The notes under the pieces are model-generated. The model did no database searches, had not been told where the DNA came from, and saw only the letters and a list, made by a program, of their open reading frames with translations. The translations under genes were made by a program, and so were the position numbers. 64,000 nucleotides of DNA. Origin: Edaphochlamys debaryana (taxonomy: Eukaryota > Chlorophyta > Chlorophyceae > Chlamydomonadales). Positions 57,501 through 64,000 of this stretch are shown here, piece after piece (the first letter of the stretch is position 1; every line of letters begins with the position of its first letter). The stretch is taken from contig JAEHOE010000112.1 of assembly GCA_016858145.1 (NCBI GenBank), forward strand, positions 124,001-188,000. The letters run 5' to 3'.

Positions 57501-59391
57501 CTCCCCCTCTCCCCCTCTCCCCCTCTCCCCCCCTGACAGGTCCAGACGCTCATGGGCCTGATGGACGCGGCCTTCGTGGCGGCGGTGGGGCAGGCGCAGG
57601 CGCAGCTGGACGCGCTGCCGCCGGGGGCGCCGGGGGCGGTGAGCGGGCGCTTGCAGGGGGGGGGGAGTAGGGGGCGGGGGCGGCGAGAAGGTGGGGAGGC
57701 TATCCTCCGCGTAGAGGGGTTGGTCTGTCGTGGCTCCTCGCCCCTCCCGCGCCAAGGGGCCGGCGAAGCGGGAGTCGGTGGGCGCAGGGGGGCAGGCAGC
57801 CGGGCCTGGCCATGCCTCCGACCCGACACCCTCCCTGTGCCCCGGCGTCGGCACGATCTTGCTCAGCAACAAACACCTCCCTGTGCCCCCCCCCCTCACC
57901 CTGCGCCCCTCCTCCCCCCCTGTGCTCCCCCCCTCCCCCCAGGGCGTGCGGCTGCACACCATCGGCACCAGCGCCCAGTGGATGGCGGACGCCTTCATGG
58001 GCACGCAGCCCCCGGCCAACGAGACCACCAGTGGGTGCGGGGAAGGGGGCGGGGGGAAGGGGGGGGCTGAGGGTTGCGGGGTTGCGGGGAGGCTGGAGCG
58101 GAGGGCCGCACCGGCCGGCCGGGGCCGCTGCCGGGGGGCCCACGGTGCACGGGGCAGGGGGAGGCCGTATGCAGCGGGCGCGCGCAAGCCATCGCCTACC
58201 GCCCCGCTTGCCGCCGCTTGTCGCCGCTTCCCCACTCCACGCGTTGTCCTTGACCCCCGCCCCCTTCCCTCGGCCCCCCCCCCGCCGTGCAGAGTCCTGT
58301 TTCGAGGAGGTGAGGGCCCGAGGGGGTGCAGCGGCTGATGGGGGGGGCCCGCGATCCAACCTTCGGGGACACACGACACGGCAGACACGTGTATCTTGCC
58401 TCTCGCAACAGACACACAACGCCCGCCCTCAACGCCTCTACCACATCTAAGCGCTAGTGGGCATTCTCATCCCTCCCTCTCCCCCTCGCCTGCTGCTACG
58501 GTACTGCCTCTCCCCCCCCCAGAGCTCCACCTTTGTGCCGGACCCCACCCTCAAGTCCCGCGTCTGCACCGACCCCGAGGACTACGCATTCTACGGTGGG
58601 AAGGAGGGGCGGGGGCGGGGAGGGAGCGGGGGTAGGGCTGATGACAGGGGTTCCAAGGCGAGGAGAAGGTAGAGGGGTGAGGGGTGAGGGGTGAGGGAAA
58701 GGGGGGGTACTCGGGGTAGCGCAAGTAGGTGACCGTGCCGAGCTGCGGTGCGCCCGCGCATGCTCCCCCCGTGCCGCTACGGCCCCGCCACGTGCGGTCA
58801 GCCGCCGCTGCGGCGCGGCCACCTGATCCTCTCGCCGGTCGCCCGGCCTCACCGCAGCGCCCTGGCAGCCCTCCAGCCCTCCAGCCCTCCAGCCCTCCAG
58901 CCCTCCAGCCCTCCAGCCCTCCAGCCCTCCAGCCCTCCAGCCCTCCAGCCCACCAGCCACCAGCCACCAGCCACCAGCCACCAGCCACCAGCCACCAGCC
59001 ACCAGCCACCAGCCACCAGCCACCAGCCACCAGCCACCAGCCACCAGCCACCAGCCACCAGCCACCAGCCACCAGCCACCAGCCACCAGCCACCAGCCAC
59101 CAGCCACCAGCCACCAGCCACCAGCCACCAGCCACCAGCCACCAGCCACCAGCCACCAGCCACCAGCCACCAGCTGGGAGCTGGGAGCCGGGAGGCCCAG
59201 CCGGAGCGCAGTGCCCCGCCCCGACTCGCCCACACCCCGGGCCCACGCCCCCTCCCCCCTCTCCCCTCCCCCTCCCCCTTCTCACCCCCCCAGACTCCAT
59301 CCACGCCACCACGCGCTACATGGCGTGGTTCACTGCGCACGGGGTGCTGCCGCGCCTGCAGCAGGCGGGGCTGCTGCCAGAGGGGCTGTGA
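54524..59391 (+). CDS. Secreted GDSL-family esterase/lipase (357 aa)
   Basis: Fifteen exons sum to 1,074 bases with all phases agreeing: 54524-54710, 54968-55022, 55135-55145, 55291-55346, 55553-55617, 56148-56157, 56381-56473, 56708-56731, 56966-57047, 57232-57347, 57540-57638, 57943-58030, 58293-58309, 58523-58595, 59294-59391. A signal peptide (MRSLRAIIALAALLAADVALG) indicates secretion. SGNH blocks are in order: FGDSYSDTG with the nucleophile serine (end of exon 1), YGGAT (block II), LGGND (block III, exon 8), and D-SIH near the C-terminus, which supplies the Asp and His. Length is normal for plant GDSL lipases (about 350-380). It should hydrolyse ester substrates outside the cell; the substrate cannot be told. 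Exons of 11, 10, 24 and 17 bases are unusual. Intron 1 has a GC donor (54711). Confidence 0.85.
58868..59173. repeat. Intronic minisatellite: 8-bp units switching to 7-bp units
   Basis: In intron 14 of the GDSL gene about ten copies of CCCTCCAG (58868-58950) pass directly into about 32 copies of CACCAGC (58951-59173). The copies are essentially perfect. The array is read through in all frames, giving spurious peptides such as (SHQPPAT)n, and is not coding in the model above. Confidence 0.9.
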
Positions 59392-61290
59392 GGGGGGGGG
59401 GCAGCTGCCGGGGGGGAGTGGGAAACGGGGACGAGTTTACGCGCAAAGCCAGGCCAGCAAAGCGAATTCTATCCCAGCCCAACAACACTGGCGAGGTTCT
59501 AGCCGCAGCCTTGCCCGTACGAGCAGTGAAGCATTATGCGATCATGCGGCCAGGCGACCGAAGCCCAGGCAGCTGTGAGGGGGGGGCCAGGGGCGGCTGT
59601 GTGCCGAGGTTCCGGGGCGGCTGTGTGCCGAGGTTTCGGGGCGGCTGGGGTTCGAGTCATCTGAAGCGGGATCGGATATGCGCTCGGCAGGAGCCCCTGT
59701 GTGAGGAATGCCGGGGTATCGGCAGGTAGGAACGAGAGAGCGCGGCTGTTGAGCCCTGTGCGTGACGGCGTGGCAGAGCCGGGACCGGGAGACGGGGGAC
59801 GGGATGTGCTGCCGCAGGGCGCAGGGCAGATGCAACGGATTGTGGCATGGGTACCCGTATCAACTAGCAGCAGCAGCGGCGTGTGTGCCGCCGCATGTAT
59901 GCCGACCTGGCTGCAGCCACCCCTGCCAGCCCCAGCGCCAGTTCCTTGGGTACGTGTAGCCCCTGTGTCGCGCACACGCATGAAAGCAGCAAGGTGGGGA
60001 CCGTCAACGGCCCGGCCTCAGCGTCACCTTCAACATCGTCCGCCGCCTGGACCGCTTCGTGTGGCGCTAGATGGCCTTGCTGCTTGTGCATCACCGACGG
60101 CGGGGGCAGGTGCGCGCCAGTGGGCGCGGGGTTCGTCAGGTGCACCTGATGTGCAAGACAGCCCGGCAGACGCTGGACACAGTGCCTATGGCGGGGCGGG
60201 GCAGGTATAGGGGCTGCGGGGCCTGTGGGGCAACATGCAGCAGGTACGCCCGCAAGCTCGAACGCAAAACCCCGCAAGCCGCCCACAAGCGCCATGTGCT
60301 GGGAGCCCGGAGGCACTGACCTCGTTGGAGGCGCGGTCCATGCAGCGCGTCCTCGCCGTGAGTCATCGAGCACATGGCCACACATGGAATGGCATCGGCG
60401 GCTCGCTCTGAGCCAGGCGGCAAAACCACGTTCCGTAACCGAAGCAGCAGATATCGTCCTGTTCGCAAGAGTGCGCACATCAAGTCATCAAGTAAGAAAG
60501 CGAGGATTCTAGATTCGGCTTGGAGTCTGTTGGAGTCAACCAGCATCAAGCTGGAGTCCGGCTCCTCAATGCAGCAAAGATGGGCTGTCTGGAATTTTCG
60601 CCACCTCGATGCATGCGGACGTACGTCGTCCAGTGAGAGTCGTTATAAGGGTGATGGGGATGCCTGCAGTCAGACTTCAGACGATTGCGGTCGTCTGTTC
60701 CTCGCTTAAATACGACTGGGAAAGGCTTGGCGCTGTGCGCATCTTGTGTGCACTTCTTGACTCGTCACTGTCACTCCTCTGGTGCTCAAGACGTGGTCAC
60801 CCCCAAGGCACCGCCTGTAAGTCAGAAGATGATGAAGGCAGGCAGCAGGATAAATATCCTTGGGGGCGATCGAACGATCGGGGCGGGTCGGTCACACCGT
60901 CGTCAGACGGTCTTCGTTTGCGACGGATCAGCGGCACGGGGCGCTACGGACCGTCATCTCTCACTACATTCACGAGGCGATCAGGCGCGAAAAGCCCCGT
61001 CGCTGCGGTAAACTAAACTCATGGCGCATGTTCGAATACTCAAAGCGTGTTAGCGGACCTTGCGCCATCCTCTATAGGCACATCAAGCGTCCCAGATCAT
61101 TGCAAGCTTGCAGCCCGAGGCGGCGCTCTGCGTTTCTAGCGCATGGCATGTGGCGGACTGACTGGGAGCCAGCTGGCCACGCTCCGCCCACCTCGTTGCT
61201 CTTCGTTAATACCTGCAGCGCATGCTGTCCAATATGCCCTTTACCTCTCATGCTCTTGTGCCCATCTACTCGCAGGGCGGACCTAGAACG
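59392..61290. other. Intergenic stretch between GDSL and selenium-binding genes
   Basis: The region holds two and a half copies of a 24-bp direct repeat (59590-59648, unit GGGGCGGCTGTGTGCCGAGG plus four bases). It also holds one short coding-looking piece at about 60010-60071 on the plus strand (ending NIVRRLDRFVWR and a TAG) that could not be joined to anything. The first TGTAA after the GDSL stop is only at 60816-60820. Bases about 60850-61290 should contain the promoter of the next gene. No RNA gene was seen. Confidence 0.4.
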
Positions 61291-63717
61291 ATGACCTCCT
61301 TGACCGCCACCGTCTGCTTGGCGCTTGCCCTCGTCTGCATTCACTCTGCAGGGTAGGCCGAGCCTCTGTGCAAGCAGCGAACCAGGCGTTGGGGCGAAGG
61401 GGCAACCTGGGAAGCCCCCTTGCTCACACCAGCTCCCCCTCCCCGCAGGCTCGCGTCCGCCGCCAAGCCCGCCAAGCCCGCCCCCATCCCGCCCCCCACC
61501 TACCTTTACGTGTGGGCCGGCGCCACCGACCCCTCCAAGGCCAAGGACTCGCTGTTCGTAGTGAAGGTGGCGGACGGCACGATCGTCAACACCGTGGAGA
61601 CGTCCTTCAACGGACTGGTGAGCGGCCAGAGCGGCCAGACCTTAACTCGCATTAGTCACAACAGCCCTTGCCTGTCGGTGTTTGTACGTGTGGGAGGACA
61701 GTCCGGTGCCACCCCACCACCCCACCACCCCACCACCCCAGGAGCCTCACCACTGCCGCGTGTCGGTGGACAAGCGCTGGCTGGGCTGCGGGGGGCTGCT
61801 GGCGGTGAGGGGGGGGGGGACCAGGGGGGGAGGAGTGGGGAACGGGCTACTGGTGTGACCCGTAATGTCTGGCATCACCTCGTCACTCACCCGCTGCCCG
61901 CCCGCGCGCTCCAAGGCCCCCCCTTCTTGCCTGTCTGCAGGTCCTGTCCGGGCTTCCCAGCGTGCACTTCTTCTCTCTGGTATGTGGGGGCCGTGCAGAT
62001 GAAGCCGCGGGAGGGGCAAGGCAAGGAGCTGCCTGTGCGTGGTGCCTGCATTCCTCCTCGCATTCCTCCGTGCTGCCTCCTTCCACTCTCGCTAATCGCG
62101 CTCCATCCGCCCGACCCCACCCCTCAGGCCGACCCCGCCCTCCCCGTCTACGTACCGGACGTGCCCCAGCCCCAGCACGGTGCCATTGCGGATGAGTTCC
62201 TGACCACCCCCGAGGGGGGCTTCGCAACCACCATGGTGCGGCCTTGGAGTGCGCGCGGGAAGAGGGGGCTGGGGGGAGCGCTCGCACCGCTGCTCAGCCT
62301 TGCCGTTTGCTCTACGGACAGACTTGGTTCCACGCGATAGGGACTCGAGGCTCGATCAGGCTGCTGGTGGCCCAGCAGCTAAACGGGTTCCGCTCGCATC
62401 CGTCCCTCGCTGCCCCATCTCTCCCGTGCAGATGGGCAGCGAGACGGGCGGCAGCCCCGGGCGCGTGGTGCTGTACGACAAAGATCTCAAGCTGGTGGGG
62501 GAGTACCCCGAGGACGTCAGCGGGGACAAGGCGACGGGGCTCAACCCGCACGGTGAGGGGGGTGGACAGGGGGAGTAGCACCTTGTGTGGTAGAAAGGCA
62601 TAAGTAGCCTGCCCTGCAGGCTTGCACCGGTGAAGGGAGGTGCATGTGACCAAGAAGGGAGGCAGTGCTTCTCCCCCTCAACCCTTACCCAGCTAAGCGT
62701 CTCGCTCCCTCCAACCCCCCCTCCCCTTTCGCTCGCAGGCATCGCCATCGACTGGAAGCGCGACACCGCCGTGACTGTGGATTACATGGAGCCCGCGTCC
62801 ACCCTGGTGGGTCCCTGGGGGCAGTGAGGGGAGAGCGAGAAGGGGAGGCGGATGCGAGCCAGCGAAAGGGTTTCAGTGTGCGAGCTCAGTAAGCATCGAG
62901 AGCCCACCCTTACAGCTTGAATCACGTCTCCCCTCTCCCACTGCCTACGCGCACCACCCCTTGCCCCCCCCAGGTGGGCAACACCCTGGCCGTGCGCACC
63001 ACTGTACGGCTGTGGGACACGCGCACGTGGACCATCAAGGAGGTGGGGGGGGGAGAGGGGGGGAAAGGGGAGAGAGGGGAGGGGAGGAGGGGCCTGTCAC
63101 GTGCGGCGAGGGCTCATCCCGACCGCTCGCGACCGGCATGCACCCTTTCCCTCGCTCCCCCCAGACCGTTGACGTGGGCAAGACGGGCGGTGCGGGCATC
63201 CTGGACGTCCAGCAAGTGGGGTCCACCCCCGGATACTTCTTCACAACGCACACGTGAGCTGGGGGGTGGGGGGGCTCGGGGGTCGGGGGTCGGGGGCGAG
63301 GGTTCGCTGGAAACGAAGCGAGCGAGGTGCTCGCCCCGCTGCGCCCGCTGAGCTGACTGATACAAAAGTACCCAATACCTCTCCAATGCGCCCAACCCCC
63401 TCACCCCCACCCCCCAGCGGCCAGATGTACTACCTGGACTCCCGCGGCCCCGCGCCCCACGTGCCCGTACTGGTGTACAACATTACGGAGCCGGGTGCGT
63501 GCGTGCGCGCGTGCGTGCCCGGCATGGGGAAAGCAGGGGGTGCGCAGGTGGCCCGCGCATGTGGAACATGTGCCGTGCGCCTTTCCCCATCTTCGCCACC
63601 CCGCCGGCATTAACTCCATCCGCCACTTTCCCCGCCCAGGCACAAGCCCCCTGAGCGAGCAGATCCACTCCTTCCGGAATGGCAAGCGCCTCTTCCTGGG
63701 TAACTACCTGGAGTCAA

Positions 63718-63759
<42 letters not shown>

Positions 63760-64000
63760 CGGGGGGGAGGATAGGGGTTTGCAGAGGGGGGCAGGGGCGA
63801 GGTAAAAGGTGAACCCCTTCTCTTCTGGGGACCTACCTGGAGTCGAAGGTGGGGGGCCTGCGGGGAGGGGCGGAGGGGGCAGCTCGGAGACGGACTGCGG
63901 AGAAGGCACGCAGGACTGCGGGGCTTAGGCCTGCCTGGAGTAGAGTGCTTAACGGCGCAGGTTTGGGCGAGGCCGGCCAGCGATCGCCTTGACGCGCCAG
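61291..64000 (+). CDS. Secreted selenium-binding protein / methanethiol oxidase family (SBP56), 3' end outside window
   Basis: Exons with matching phases: 61291-61352, 61449-61617, 61742-61804, 61941-61979, 62128-62235, 62432-62552, 62739-62806, 62974-63042, 63165-63253, 63418-63494, 63640-63719, and a tentative exon from 63961 to the edge. The product starts with a signal peptide (MTSLTATVCLALALVCIHSA). Family landmarks in order: EPHHCRVSVDKRWLGCGGLL, ADEFLTTPEGGF, MGSETGGSPGRVVLYDKDL, NPHGIAIDWKRDTAVTVDYM and TTVRLWDTRTW, matching the beta-propeller of animal and plant SBP1. Members of this family oxidise methanethiol to formaldehyde, sulphide and peroxide, and bind copper through conserved His and Cys; the EPHHC motif is present. 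Most members are cytosolic, so a secreted form is unusual. Confidence 0.78.
63720..63758. repeat. (GT)n microsatellite at an intron start
   Basis: About 19 GT dinucleotides follow immediately after exon 11 of the SBP-family gene, so the splice donor itself is the first GT of the repeat. Any of several donors in the run could be chosen. Confidence 0.9.
63821..63850 (+). pseudogene. Partial duplicate of the end of SBP exon 11
   Basis: Inside the following intron, 63821-63850 repeats the last 30 bases of exon 11 (63691-63719) plus the donor GT with about five differences. It lacks the rest of the exon. It is probably a decayed local duplication, although it keeps a usable donor. Confidence 0.6.

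Noticed and set aside
58868..59173. CRISPR-like regular array
   Set aside because: Units are 7-8 bp with no spacers, in an algal intron.
58748..59578. Open frame coding a (SHQPPAT)n repeat peptide
   Set aside because: Product of the intronic minisatellite, which is open in all frames. The GDSL model needs this stretch removed as an intron to supply the last catalytic exon in phase.

Overview
The window is nuclear DNA of a green alga of the Chlamydomonas/volvocine type. This rests on very high GC, many short GT-AG introns, glycine/alanine/proline-rich proteins, hydroxyproline-rich glycoprotein (HRGP) type repeats, a MYND-finger gene family in tandem, and a polycystin fused to extracellular domains. 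No prokaryotic operons, IS elements or CRISPR arrays were seen. Gene models come from reading splice sites and checking that exon phases agree. Gene names come from motif recognition, not from any search.

Layout. (1) 1-7.1 kb, minus strand: two tandem copies of a MYND zinc-finger gene. The right copy (2429-6671, 5 exons, 1,250 aa) is intact. The left copy runs off the window and carries a one-base frameshift near its second exon. (2) 7.1-10.1 kb, minus: an unrecognised multi-exon gene whose 3' flank holds a stray copy of one AP-4 epsilon exon. (3) 10.3-15.7 kb, minus: a complete 14-exon AP-4 adaptor epsilon subunit gene (1,031 aa). (4) 16.7-52.3 kb, plus: one giant gene, about 42 exons and 9,246 codons. 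It encodes a signal peptide, an SP-rich HRGP segment, five C-type lectin-like domains, a polyproline shaft of about 3,700 residues, Ig-like (DUF5011/HYR type) domains, a polycystin domain with five membrane segments and a long low-complexity cytosolic tail. (5) 54.5-59.4 kb, plus: a secreted GDSL esterase (357 aa, 15 exons, several of only 10-24 bases). (6) 61.3 kb to the right edge, plus: a secreted selenium-binding-protein/methanethiol-oxidase family gene, cut by the window end.

The giant gene is the outstanding feature. A rigid glycosylatable polyproline rod with a lectin head and a polycystin membrane anchor is what the axial component of ciliary hairs (mastigonemes) would be expected to look like, and the predicted rod length of about 1.1 micrometres is of the right order. 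The proline exons contain a 798-bp higher-order repeat. They also show many one-base differences in C runs; most cancel within exon 6, but two leave exons 7-9 out of frame as assembled. These should be checked before the sequence is trusted there.

The other genes are not obviously linked in function. AP-4 acts in cargo sorting at the trans-Golgi, and the GDSL and selenium-binding genes encode predicted secreted enzymes.
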